From Peptococcaceae bacterium (GTDB lineage: Bacteria; Bacillota; Peptococcia; Peptococcales; Peptococcaceae): DNA of 64,000 nt. Shown here in pieces: positions 42,080 to 50,375 of the stretch (its first letter is position 1; each line of letters begins with the position of its first letter). The notes under the pieces are model-generated. The model was not told the origin of the DNA and did not search any database. It was given only the letters and a program-made list of their open reading frames with translations. The stretch spans positions 1 through 64,000 of the forward strand of contig JAFQEO010000023.1 in assembly GCA_017399005.1 (NCBI GenBank), read 5' to 3'. The position numbers and the translations under genes are program-made.

Positions 42080-42185
42080 TAATTCTTTCCGCAGAGCGGA
42101 AGCGCTTCGGCGCCGATGTTCTGCCGCAGCAGACCGGATAAAAACTTTCAGGCAGGAGAAGTATGGTTCTATCCTGCCATTTTTC
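42080..42185 (+). ncRNA. Candidate small RNA with intrinsic terminator
   Basis: A TATAAT at 42077-42082 is followed by about 100 bases with stable structure: TTCCGC-AGA-GCGGAA, then GCGCTTCGGCGCC. The segment ends in a strong terminator (GGCAGGA 42151-42157 with TCCTGCC 42172-42178, then ATTTTT). The -35 is poor. No riboswitch family is recognised. Upstream, GCTGCAT and ATGCAGC (about 41970-41990) form another hairpin. Confidence 0.45.
42151..42185 (+). terminator. Intrinsic terminator
   Basis: GGCAGGA (42151-42157) pairs with TCCTGCC (42172-42178), followed by ATTTTT. It lies in the gap before the XRE regulator and ends a small transcript or the upstream gene. Confidence 0.75.
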
Positions 42186-42264
42186 ATTGCATACAGAAAA
42201 TGATTCTGCTATAATAAGCAGTGTTGTGGAATCGCAGGAAGGTATTCAGAGGGAGGAATTCAGG

Positions 42265-42543
42265 ATGACACAGACTCCATTTCCCGTTATTGATTTACAT
42301 GCCACAGGAGAAAATATTCTGCGGCTGAGAAAGGAAGCCGGTTACAGCGTAAGAGAACTGCAGCAGTATTTAGGGTTTGAACAGCCGCAGGCTATTTATA
42401 AATGGCAGAGCGGTGCAAGCCTTCCGTCGGTTGACAATCTGCTGGCACTTAGCGAATTATTTCAGATAAGTATTAACGATATCCTGGTCAAACAAGATCA
42501 GGTTCTTTTTTTGCCCGTTTTTCCATACAGCAGAGCGGTCTGA
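42265..42543 (+). CDS. XRE-family regulator (short)
   Basis: A 92-residue helix-turn-helix protein: LRLRKEAGYSVRELQQYLGFEQPQAIYKWQSG holds the HTH (about residues 18-50), and PSVDNLLALSELFQISINDIL follows. The start at 42265 is chosen because GGGAGG lies eight bases upstream. The longer frame from 42163 includes the terminator hairpin and is rejected. It precedes the acyltransferase gene by 75 bases and could regulate it. The target is unknown. Confidence 0.85.
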   Translation: MTQTPFPVIDLHATGENILRLRKEAGYSVRELQQYLGFEQPQAIYKWQSGASLPSVDNLLALSELFQISINDILVKQDQVLFLPVFPYSRAV

Positions 42544-42618
42544 CGGCCCGGTGGCAGCAATGGGAAAATCGTGCTATAATCATCGGTAAAAGAATTGTAA
42601 AAAAAGGAGGTGCTGCCT

Positions 42619-43626
42619 GTGGCATTAGAACAGAAACGGGATTTGACCATCAGCTTTGTGCGTATGCTGGCAATGATGAGCATTGTCACCTGCCATGTGA
42701 TGCAGTATTACAATATGGAACTGGCCTGGTGGTTTAATGTGGGTGTGCAGATGTTTCTGTGCATTTCCGGCTATCTGTACGGTATGAAGCGGATTCCGGA
42801 TATTTCAGGGTTTTACCGCAAAAATTTTGTAAAAATTTTAATAGACTATGAAATTGTTATGTTTGCGGCACTGGCTGCAACGGTTTTCTTTACGGATACA
42901 GCGATAACTGTAAAAGAAATTGCAGGTGCTGTTCTGACCGTTTCCACTATTGAGGGCGGTGCCCACTTATGGTTTATCCCGACTATTCTGATGTGCTATC
43001 TGCTGACACCGCTTTATGAAAGAATATTCCGCCGGGCAGAGCAGAGGCATAAACTGTTGGTTCTGGCGGCGGCTTTTTTGTTGTTTGTGATGAATGAGCT
43101 GGTATTTCGTCAGATGTTTTCGTATTTTAATGCCGCATGGATAAACTGCTATCTGATTGGTTTTGTGCTGCGCCGGCTTCAACAGTATCGATTCTGGTAT
43201 ACGGGCAGTGCATGGCTGCTCACTTTAACTGGTGCAGTGTTTATTTCCATTCAGGTCAGTGTGCGATATCTGCAGCTGATTACTCTGACCGATGCATGGC
43301 GGCCGTTCTATTACCCGATGTGTGATTATGGCCACGTATTTTTAGGTGTAGCGCTGTTTTGTCTTGGCAGGGTAATGCTGCGTCCTGTATGCCAATTTAG
43401 ACTGATACAGCCAATTTTACAGCTTTCTGACCGGTATTCGTATCAAATCTATCTGACCCATCACTTTTTTATTCTGGGCCCGTTATCGCTGATGGCACTG
43501 ACTGCAAACAGTTGGTTCAATGTGCTGATTATTCTGGCACTGACTGTTCTGACAGCCGTGCTGCTGCAGAAGATTTCAGCAAAAATCAGTGCAGTTTTTA
43601 TGAAAAAACAGCTGTGCAACCAATAG
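42619..43626 (+). CDS. Acyltransferase 3 family membrane protein
   Basis: A 335-residue membrane protein with about ten helices. The family motif near the N-terminus is RDLTISFVRMLAMMSIVTCHV, with the catalytic-type His. The GTG at 42619 has AAAGGAGG eight bases upstream. It is distantly related to the acyltransferase at 7218-8246 but shorter and not a recent duplicate. The substrate is probably a sugar of the cell surface. XRE regulators flank it on both sides. Confidence 0.85.
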   Translation: MALEQKRDLTISFVRMLAMMSIVTCHVMQYYNMELAWWFNVGVQMFLCISGYLYGMKRIPDISGFYRKNFVKILIDYEIVMFAALAATVFFTDTAITVKEIAGAVLTVSTIEGGAHLWFIPTILMCYLLTPLYERIFRRAEQRHKLLVLAAAFLLFVMNELVFRQMFSYFNAAWINCYLIGFVLRRLQQYRFWYTGSAWLLTLTGAVFISIQVSVRYLQLITLTDAWRPFYYPMCDYGHVFLGVALFCLGRVMLRPVCQFRLIQPILQLSDRYSYQIYLTHHFFILGPLSLMALTANSWFNVLIILALTVLTAVLLQKISAKISAVFMKKQLCNQ

Positions 43627-43697
43627 TTGCGCGATATTTGGTGGATATTTGTATGGCTTTTTGCTAAACTGTGCAAAAAATAAAGGAGGATGAGTTT

Positions 43698-44057
43698 ATG
43701 GAAATTGCTATGAGTACAACAATTTTTGCAATCATCAATCTGTTTTTACTGATTATTCCGATGGCAGTTATGATTTACATTGCGGTGCTGCTGATTAAGG
43801 CATTGAAAAAATATCTGGCATCGAAAGATGTGCGGGAGGAACAGGCAACGGTGAAACGTACGCTGGGGGAAATACTGAAAGCGCAGCGTGTTCACTGTAA
43901 AATGACACAGGAATTTGTAGCAGAGCGACTGGGAGTAAGTCGTCAGGCCGTATCCAAATGGGAGAATGGGACATCTGACCCGAGTACCTCCAACTTGTTA
44001 GCTCTGGCAAAACTGTATGAGATTTCTGTAGAGGAATTACTGAAAGAAGTACAGTAA
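43698..44057 (+). CDS. Membrane-anchored XRE-family regulator
   Basis: A 119-residue protein with an N-terminal membrane helix (residues about 9-35, FAIINLFLLIIPMAVMIYIA) and a C-terminal helix-turn-helix (LKAQRVHCKMTQEFVAERLGVSRQAVSKWE), plus the usual helical extension (SNLLALAKLYEISVEELL). A membrane-tethered repressor is an unusual order for this family. The start at 43698 has AAAGGAGG nine bases upstream. Hairpin E2 follows its stop. Confidence 0.85.
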   Translation: MEIAMSTTIFAIINLFLLIIPMAVMIYIAVLLIKALKKYLASKDVREEQATVKRTLGEILKAQRVHCKMTQEFVAERLGVSRQAVSKWENGTSDPSTSNLLALAKLYEISVEELLKEVQ

Positions 44058-44100
44058 AAGAAGTAAAAAAATGAGGCCGTAACAATCATAATTACGTTTT

Positions 44101-44283
44101 GAAAACAGCATAGTATCATTTCCATCTCCCTCCATACACGGACACTACCTTCACACCGTCCAGCATTGCCGGACTGACGCATTCGTGCTAAAGCACTTTA
44201 TGGCGTCGTCCGTCATGCTCCTGGACGGTATGAATCGTGTTCGTCTATAGTCGGAATTCCTGGAAATATACTATGCTGTTTTC
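44101..44283. repeat. Giant imperfect palindrome E2 between converging genes
   Basis: A perfect 16-bp inverted repeat (GAAAACAGCATAGTAT at 44101-44116 and its complement at 44268-44283) is followed inward by further pairing, for example ACCGTCCAG with CTGGACGGT. The apex is GACGC-ATTC-GTGC-TAAA-GCAC-TTTATG-GCGTC. T tracts follow the stem on the plus strand (TTTTCGTTTTTTT). The size (183 bp) and position (between the XRE gene and nadE, which converge) match E1 and E3, but the arm sequences differ. Confidence 0.7.
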
Positions 44284-44327
44284 GTTTTTTTAGTGAAGGG
44301 TTGTCGCGACCTCTTTATATTTATCTT

Positions 44328-46253
44328 TTACGCTTTCAGTTCATCGATTTCAGCCAGCCATAAAGTAGACATGGCATCGCTCGGCATATTCCAGTCACCG
44401 CGCGGAGATAACCCGACAGTGCCCACTTTTGGACCGTCCGGCAGACAGGAGCGTTTGAACTGCTGGTTAAAGAACCGGCGGAAGAATGTGCGCAGCCAGT
44501 GCAGGATGGTTTCGTTATCATATTGACCGGCAAATGCTTTCTTTGCCAGATAATAGATTTTTTTCGGCGGACATGCCCAGCGTACGGCATGATACAGGAA
44601 AAAGTCGTGCAATTCATAAGGCCCTACTAAATCCTCGGTTTTCTGTGCAATTTCGCCGTCCTGTGCAGGCAGCAGCTCCGGCGATACTGGAGTATCCAGA
44701 ATATCCAGCAGGGTTTCGCTTAATTTCGCATTATCAGTGGTATCTGCCACATAACGGACAACATGACGAACCAGCGTTTTTGGAATAGAGCCGTTTACGC
44801 CGTACATCGACATATGGTCACCGTTGTAGGTTGCCCAGCCCAGAGCCAGTTCGGACAAATCGCCGGTACCGATTACCAGCCCGTTTGTCTGGTTGGCGAT
44901 ATCCATCAGTACCTGGGTACGTTCTCGAGCCTGACCGTTTTCAAATGTAACGCTGTGGTCTTCAAAATCATGACCGATATCAGCGAAATGTGCTTTTACA
45001 GTATTGCCGATATCTACGGTGCGGAAGGTTACCCCCAGTTCCTGACACAATAATTCTGCATTAGAGCGGGTGCGGCTTGTGGTGCCGAAACAAGGCATAG
45101 TAACTGCCACAATATCTGTTCTAGGACGATTTAATAAATCCATAGCTTTTGCTGCAACCAGCAGAGCCAGTGTAGAGTCTAAACCGCCGGAAATACCGAT
45201 AACCGCAGATTTTGCCCAGGAATGTACCAGGCGTTTTTTCAGCCCCTGTGCCTGAATGGATAAAATCAGTTCACAGCGCTCTGCCCGTTTTACGCTGTCC
45301 GATGGAATAAACGGCATCGGGTCAATGGTACGGGTCAGAGGTGCGGTTTTACAGTTCTGTTCAAAATAAAAATGGTAATAGCCGTTTCCTTCCCCAATCT
45401 GCTGCGGGAAGAAGTTCTGTCTGCGACGTTCCTGTTCCAGTTTTTCTACATCCAGTTCGGTGATGACAAGACCTGTGTCAAATAATTTACTTTCCGCTAA
45501 AACAGTGCCGTTTTCCGCAATCAGGTTATGCCCTGCGAAAACCAGGTCTGTGGTGGATTCGCCGTAACCGGCACTGGCATATACATAGCCGCACAGTAAA
45601 CGGCCCGACTGGGCACTTACCATCTGGCGGCGATATTCGGCACTGCCGATTAATTCATTGCCGGCAGACAGATTTACAATAACAGACGCACCTGCCATGG
45701 CATGGCCGGTGGAAGGCTGTACCGGAGCATATAAATCCTCACCAATTTCTACTGCAAAGGAAAATGCCTGCTGGCCGTTGGAAATGAAAAGCTGCTTGGT
45801 TCCGAACGGCACAACATCGGTATAAATCGATTCCAGTGCATCGCAGTATTTCATGACAGTATCAGCTGGAGCGGAGAATACGCGGCGGTCAGATTCCGAC
45901 AGCACAGTTTTTGGTACAACGCCGAGCACTTCGCCCTGCTGAATCACAACGGCGCAGTTGAATACTTTGCCGTGCTGCATAAATGGCATCCCGACAACAG
46001 CAACTGACTGTAAATCAGCACTGGCATCAATCAGTTTTTTCAAGCCGTTCATGCAGCCGTTCAGCAGAACCGGATGGGTGAACAAATCGCCGCAGGTGGC
46101 GCCGGTCAGTACCAGTTCCGGAAAAACAACCAGCTGACAGCCCTGTTCTTCTGCCTGTAACCATAATTTCAGTACAGACTCTGTGTTGTATACGCAGTCT
46201 GCGACTTTAATTTCCGGGGTGGCAGCTGCCACTTTTACAAATCCGTAATCCAT
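44328..46253 (-). CDS. nadE: Glutamine-dependent NAD+ synthetase
   Basis: A 641-residue two-domain enzyme. The N-terminal nitrilase-like glutaminase domain supplies ammonia (catalytic pattern near PELVLTG, GVVPKTVL and VIVNLSAGNE). The C-terminal synthetase domain starts with the PP-loop GISGGLDSTLALL and contains IGTGDLSELALGWATYNGDH. It converts deamido-NAD to NAD with ATP. The length is that of the long glutamine-dependent form. A good ribosome site precedes the ATG, and the gene is monocistronic. Confidence 0.96.
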   Translation of the reverse strand: MDYGFVKVAAATPEIKVADCVYNTESVLKLWLQAEEQGCQLVVFPELVLTGATCGDLFTHPVLLNGCMNGLKKLIDASADLQSVAVVGMPFMQHGKVFNCAVVIQQGEVLGVVPKTVLSESDRRVFSAPADTVMKYCDALESIYTDVVPFGTKQLFISNGQQAFSFAVEIGEDLYAPVQPSTGHAMAGASVIVNLSAGNELIGSAEYRRQMVSAQSGRLLCGYVYASAGYGESTTDLVFAGHNLIAENGTVLAESKLFDTGLVITELDVEKLEQERRRQNFFPQQIGEGNGYYHFYFEQNCKTAPLTRTIDPMPFIPSDSVKRAERCELILSIQAQGLKKRLVHSWAKSAVIGISGGLDSTLALLVAAKAMDLLNRPRTDIVAVTMPCFGTTSRTRSNAELLCQELGVTFRTVDIGNTVKAHFADIGHDFEDHSVTFENGQARERTQVLMDIANQTNGLVIGTGDLSELALGWATYNGDHMSMYGVNGSIPKTLVRHVVRYVADTTDNAKLSETLLDILDTPVSPELLPAQDGEIAQKTEDLVGPYELHDFFLYHAVRWACPPKKIYYLAKKAFAGQYDNETILHWLRTFFRRFFNQQFKRSCLPDGPKVGTVGLSPRGDWNMPSDAMSTLWLAEIDELKA

Positions 46254-46435
46254 ATAGAAAACCTCCTGAAGGTGGAATGATTATCTGGAATTTCTTAACG
46301 ATTTTATTTTACTCGAATTACGGCAAAGAAACAAGAAATCCGCAGAAGAAAGCGGAAATTTTTTCTATTGCGGAACCTGAAAAAGCAGATATAATGAAAA
46401 CAAAGAAAAATGTGATGACTAAAAGGAGAGTATGT

Positions 46436-46915
46436 ATGAAATATTATCTGGATGCAGAGGTTTCAACAGGATGGATTCTTCGCATTGTGGAAGAGAGAGA
46501 GGCCATTGTGCAAATTCATATTCTGCGGAAGCCGGAAACGGCAGAAGTCGATATGGATCCGCGGGAAACCGCATTATTACTGGAAGCGAAACGGCAGCTG
46601 GAAGAATATTTTGCAGGAATCAGAGCGGGTTTTTCCCTGCCGCTGGCACCGGAGGGAACAGAATTTCAAAAATCCGTATGGCAGCAGCTGGAGGCTATTC
46701 CATTTGGCGAAACCCGTACCTACGGCCAGATTGCAGCCGCTGCAGGCAATCCAAAAGCCTGTCGGGCGGCAGGAGGAGCTATTCATAAGAATCCGATTGC
46801 CATTATGATTCCGTGCCATCGGGTAATTGGTGCAGACGGAAGCCTCACCGGTTTTGCCAGCGGATTAGATGTGAAAGAAGCACTTCTGCATCTGGAAGGT
46901 ATTATAAAAGAATAA
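46436..46915 (+). CDS. ogt: Methylated-DNA-[protein]-cysteine S-methyltransferase
   Basis: A 159-residue DNA repair protein that removes the methyl group from O6-methylguanine by a one-time transfer to cysteine. The active-site motif PCHRVIG is present, preceded by AIPFGETRTYGQIAAAAGNPKACRA, the helix-turn-helix that binds DNA. The ATG at 46436 has AAAGGAG upstream. Longer in-frame starts are not supported. It diverges from nadE. Confidence 0.95.
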   Translation: MKYYLDAEVSTGWILRIVEEREAIVQIHILRKPETAEVDMDPRETALLLEAKRQLEEYFAGIRAGFSLPLAPEGTEFQKSVWQQLEAIPFGETRTYGQIAAAAGNPKACRAAGGAIHKNPIAIMIPCHRVIGADGSLTGFASGLDVKEALLHLEGIIKE

Positions 46916-46920
46916 ACGAT

Positions 46921-46978
46921 AAAAAGAAAAGCAATCGATACTGCAGTTAGGATGCAGTGTCGATTGCTTTATTGTTTT
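46921..46978. terminator. Two-way intrinsic terminator
   Basis: AAGCAATCGATACTGCA (46929-46945) pairs with TGCAGTGTCGATTGCTT (46953-46969), with A and T tracts on both sides. It separates ogt from the converging EamA gene and overlaps the latter's last codons. Confidence 0.85.
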
Positions 46979-47876
46979 GCTTCCGGTTTCCCAGGGCAAT
47001 AATAGGGATGCTGGCCAGAATCAGAATAAAACCTGCAAAATCCAGAGCTGTTAATGGCACATGCAGAAACAGCACCGAGATAATCATAGAGGCTACCGGC
47101 TCTACGGAAGAAAGAATACTGCCGGTGATGCTGCCCACAATCGAGACACCTGCCTGATAGAAACAGAAGGAGAATACTGTACCGAACAGAATTACAATGG
47201 CCATGTTCAGATAAAGCGATGGATTTACTGTTACCGTAATCGTCCATGGACGGAACAGTAGAATCAGTGTAATCCCGCCGATAACCATTCCCCAGCCGAT
47301 AATCATAACCAGATCAAATTTTTGCAGCAACCGGCGCGGCTGCAGCGTATAAACCACAAAAGATGCAGCACTGATGAGCCCCCAGAAAAGCGCTTCCGGT
47401 GTTACTGCCAGAGACTGCGGGTTCAGATGCGTGGTACAGGTATAGGCACCGGCAATTACCAGCAGTACACAGACCGCTTCATACAGAAGCGGAAGCCGCC
47501 GCTCCCGGATTACGGTATACACCAGAATCATGGCTGGTGACATATATGCGAGAACCGTTGCAAGTGCCACATTGGAGTACTGAATCGATGTATAGTAGCC
47601 GTACTGGCAGAGTGCAGAGCCGAGCAGCCCAAACAGTAGAATATCGGCAATATCCCGCCGGTTTTTCCAGACAGCCATGATATTCTGTCTGCGAACCAGT
47701 GCAAAAAGCAGAAGCAGAATCCCGGATACGGTTAAGCGTACGGGCACCAGCCAGTTAGATGTCATATGATTGTGCTGAAACAGATACTGACCGCAGGCAC
47801 CGCCTACTGCCCAGAAAATTCCACCGCTGATAGCCAGTATATAGCCCAGCGCCAGAGATTTTTTTAATCCGTTCAT
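46947..47876 (-). CDS. EamA/DMT-family transporter
   Basis: A 309-residue protein with ten membrane helices in two EamA repeats. The first repeat has FWAVGGACGQYLF and LRLxVSGI-type segments, and the second starts at ALFWGLISAASFVVYTL and ends near VASMIISVLFLHVPLTALDFAG, the usual conserved block. These carriers export amino acids or other metabolites. The substrate cannot be read from sequence. It is followed on the same strand by nothing, and its stop lies in the two-way terminator. Confidence 0.88.
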   Translation of the reverse strand: MNGLKKSLALGYILAISGGIFWAVGGACGQYLFQHNHMTSNWLVPVRLTVSGILLLLFALVRRQNIMAVWKNRRDIADILLFGLLGSALCQYGYYTSIQYSNVALATVLAYMSPAMILVYTVIRERRLPLLYEAVCVLLVIAGAYTCTTHLNPQSLAVTPEALFWGLISAASFVVYTLQPRRLLQKFDLVMIIGWGMVIGGITLILLFRPWTITVTVNPSLYLNMAIVILFGTVFSFCFYQAGVSIVGSITGSILSSVEPVASMIISVLFLHVPLTALDFAGFILILASIPIIALGNRKQNNKAIDTAS

Positions 47877-47931
47877 AAATAGAGCCTTCTTTCCATGTTG
47901 AAAATAAATTATGTCATAAGTTGTAATAAGA

Positions 47932-48525
47932 TTACCGCAGTTTCAGCCAGCGGGGCTGATAGCGGTTCTGGTACCAGCTGATAAGTTTAAACGCAGTAAA
48001 GCCGCTGGCAATTCCTAAAATGATACCGGCCAGAATATCGGTCGGGAAATGTACATAGAAATACATGCGGGAAAAGGCGATGACTGCAGCCAGAATACCG
48101 GCAGCAATGCCTTCTTTCCGGTGAAACAAAAACAGTGATGTTGCCGATGCGAAAGAAGCAAAGGTATGACCGGAAGGAAACGAGAAATCCTCCAGCGGCG
48201 GAATCAGAAGCTGCATTTCCGGAAAATAGCTGTACGGGCGAGGCCGTGCAATCAGCGGCTTTAAGGTCATATTGCCGATAATCAGGCAGAAAATCAGCGC
48301 CAGAGCCATAGCCAGTCCCGCTTTGCGGTATTTGGGAAAACACAGAAGAATCAAGGACAGGATAATCCATCCGATGCCTTTATCACCAAAGGCAGAAATC
48401 ACCGGTAGAACACTGTCCAGAAACCCGTTGTGCAGCGAGGCAATCCAGTCCAGAATCTGAAATTCAGCGATTATCAGATTGCTTACGCCAGCACCGTCTG
48501 GCCCGAGAAAAACATCATTTGTCAT
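47932..48525 (-). CDS. PAP2-family membrane phosphatase
   Basis: A 197-residue membrane protein with the three acid-phosphatase motifs: KPLIARPRP, PSGHTFASFASA and SRMYFYVHFPTDILAG. Enzymes of this family dephosphorylate undecaprenyl diphosphate or phosphatidylglycerol phosphate. The undecaprenyl diphosphate reaction is the common role in Bacillota, but this is not decided here. A GGAG lies seven bases upstream of the ATG. It lies downstream of guaB but behind that gene's terminator. Confidence 0.88.
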   Translation of the reverse strand: MTNDVFLGPDGAGVSNLIIAEFQILDWIASLHNGFLDSVLPVISAFGDKGIGWIILSLILLCFPKYRKAGLAMALALIFCLIIGNMTLKPLIARPRPYSYFPEMQLLIPPLEDFSFPSGHTFASFASATSLFLFHRKEGIAAGILAAVIAFSRMYFYVHFPTDILAGIILGIASGFTAFKLISWYQNRYQPRWLKLR

Positions 48526-48564
48526 AAAATCACTCCAGTTCTGCTGTTTTATTCTGTGGAGGAT

Positions 48565-48600
48565 AGAAAATACCCTCCTGACTGTGAGCCAGGAGGGTGA
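48565..48600 (-). terminator. Intrinsic terminator of guaB
   Basis: ACCCTCCTG (48572-48580) pairs with CAGGAGGGT (48590-48598). On the minus strand it is followed by ATTTTC. Confidence 0.75.
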
Positions 48601-48623
48601 AATATACAGAGTTGCAGATGTTC

Positions 48624-50126
48624 TTATTCTGTCATGTTATTGTTTTTTACAACAACGTCATGAGAACCGCCTTCTACGATACTGGTAGCCGATACTAGAG
48701 TTAAGCGGGCTTTTTCCTGCAGTTCCGGAATTGTCAGAGCACCGCAGTTACACATGGTGGAGCGAACTTTTGCTAATGTTACGCCAACATTGTCTTTCAG
48801 GCTGCCTGCGTATGGTACATAGGAGTCAACGCCTTCTTCGAAGGACAGTTTGCCTGCACCGCCCAGGTCATAGCGCTGCCAGTTGCGGGCACGGTTGGAA
48901 CCTTCGCCCCAGTATTCTTTCATATAGTTGCCGTTGATGATTACTTTGTTGGTTGGACTTTCTTCAAAACGGGAGAAGTAACGGCCCAGCATGACAAAGT
49001 CAGCACCCATAGCCAGAGCTAATGTGATGTGGTAGTCGTGTACGATACCGCCGTCGGAACAGATTGGAATATATACGCCTGTTTCTTCAAAGTATTCGTC
49101 ACGAGCTTTTGCTACTTCGATAACGGAGGTAGCCTGTCCACGGCCAATACCTTTTGTTTCACGGGTAATACAGATGGAACCGCCGCCGATACCAACTTTG
49201 ATAAAGTCAGCGCCTGCATCAGCCAGGAAACGGAAACCTTCACGGTCTACAACGTTACCAGCACCGATTTTTACAGTGTCGCCGTATTTATCACGAACCC
49301 ATTTAATGGTGCGGCTCTGCCATTCGGAGAACCCTTCGGAAGAGTCGATACACAGAACATCAGCACCAGCTTCAACCAGAGCAGGGATGCGTTCTTCGTA
49401 GTCACGGGTGTTTACACCGGCACCTACGATATAGCTTTTGTTTTCATCCAGCAGTTCCAGCGGATTTTCTTTGCGGGATTCGTAGTCTTTACGGAATACC
49501 AGATACATCAGGTTCTGGTTTTTGTCAACAACTGGCAGGGAGTTTAATTTGTTGTCCCAGATGATATCATTTGCTTCTTTTAAGGTTGTGCTTTCGTTAC
49601 CGCAGATTAAACGTTCAAATGGTGTCATAAATTCAGATACTTTTGTATCCAAAGCCATACGGCTTACGCGATAGTCACGGCTGGTTACGATACCCAATAA
49701 TTTTCCGTTGCTGGTACCGTCAGCAGTTACAGCCATGGTGGAGTGACCGTTCTTTTCTTTCAGAGCAATTACATCGGCCAGAGTATCATCTGGTTTGATG
49801 TTGGAATCGCTTACTACAAAACCGGATTTGTAGTTTTTTACACGGCTAACCATAGCCGCTTCGTTTTCGATAGACTGAGAACCGTAAATGAAGGATACGC
49901 CGCCTTCTTTTGCCAGTGCAATTGCCATACGGTCATCGGATACGGACTGCATGATTGCAGATACCATTGGGATGTTCATGGAAATTGCAGGTTCCTCCCC
50001 TTTTTTATATTTTACGAGTGGGGTTTTCAGAGAAACATGTGCAGGAATACATTCAGCGGAGGAATACCCTGGAACTAACAGATATTCGCCAAAAGTATGA
50101 GATGGTTCATTAAAATAGTATGCCAC
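48624..50126 (-). CDS. guaB: Inosine-5'-monophosphate dehydrogenase
   Basis: A 500-residue enzyme of guanine nucleotide synthesis (IMP to XMP with NAD). The catalytic loop [17 protein letters not shown] carries the active cysteine, and the barrel also shows [12 protein letters not shown] and [11 protein letters not shown]. Two CBS domains lie in the middle (about residues 100-215). The N-terminus and the C-terminal flap are unlike the E. coli form, matching a second GuaB type found in some Bacillota. The GTG start at 50126 has AAAGGAG eight bases upstream. Confidence 0.93.
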   Translation of the reverse strand: MAYYFNEPSHTFGEYLLVPGYSSAECIPAHVSLKTPLVKYKKGEEPAISMNIPMVSAIMQSVSDDRMAIALAKEGGVSFIYGSQSIENEAAMVSRVKNYKSGFVVSDSNIKPDDTLADVIALKEKNGHSTMAVTADGTSNGKLLGIVTSRDYRVSRMALDTKVSEFMTPFERLICGNESTTLKEANDIIWDNKLNSLPVVDKNQNLMYLVFRKDYESRKENPLELLDENKSYIVGAGVNTRDYEERIPALVEAGADVLCIDSSEGFSEWQSRTIKWVRDKYGDTVKIGAGNVVDREGFRFLADAGADFIKVGIGGGSICITRETKGIGRGQATSVIEVAKARDEYFEETGVYIPICSDGGIVHDYHITLALAMGADFVMLGRYFSRFEESPTNKVIINGNYMKEYWGEGSNRARNWQRYDLGGAGKLSFEEGVDSYVPYAGSLKDNVGVTLAKVRSTMCNCGALTIPELQEKARLTLVSATSIVEGGSHDVVVKNNNMTE

Positions 50127-50171
50127 TGTCAAAACTCCTTTACTAATAATTTTTCGCTTTGTAATTTAATT

Positions 50172-50200
50172 ATTATATCGCTAAATAAATTAGTATGCAA
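50172..50200 (-). promoter_or_regulatory. Promoter of guaB
   Basis: On the minus strand TTGCAT (50200-50195), a 17-bp spacer and TATAAT (50177-50172) lie about 45 bases before the start. No purine riboswitch was recognised in the short leader. Confidence 0.65.
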
Positions 50201-50310
50201 CGAAAAAAAACAATATTTTTTCAGATTGGAGAAAAATTTTTACAAAAAAACAGATAAAACAGGAAACAGTTTTTCGCGTGTAATTTAGAACATTTTTATG
50301 TTTTAGAAAG

Positions 50311-50352
50311 AAAAAACCAGATCAACAGAATGAACTGTTAATCTGGTTTTGA
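50311..50352 (-). terminator. Intrinsic terminator of the TRAP operon
   Basis: AAAACCAGAT (50313-50322) pairs with ATCTGGTTTT (50341-50350), with an inner stem CAACAG/CTGTTA. On the minus strand a T tract follows. Confidence 0.85.
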
Positions 50353-50375
50353 TGTTGTTTTTTATATGATGTTTT

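Noticed and set aside
50201-50310. A purine or other riboswitch ahead of guaB
   Set aside because: The sequence is AT-rich without conserved aptamer features. The transcript start lies close to the gene.
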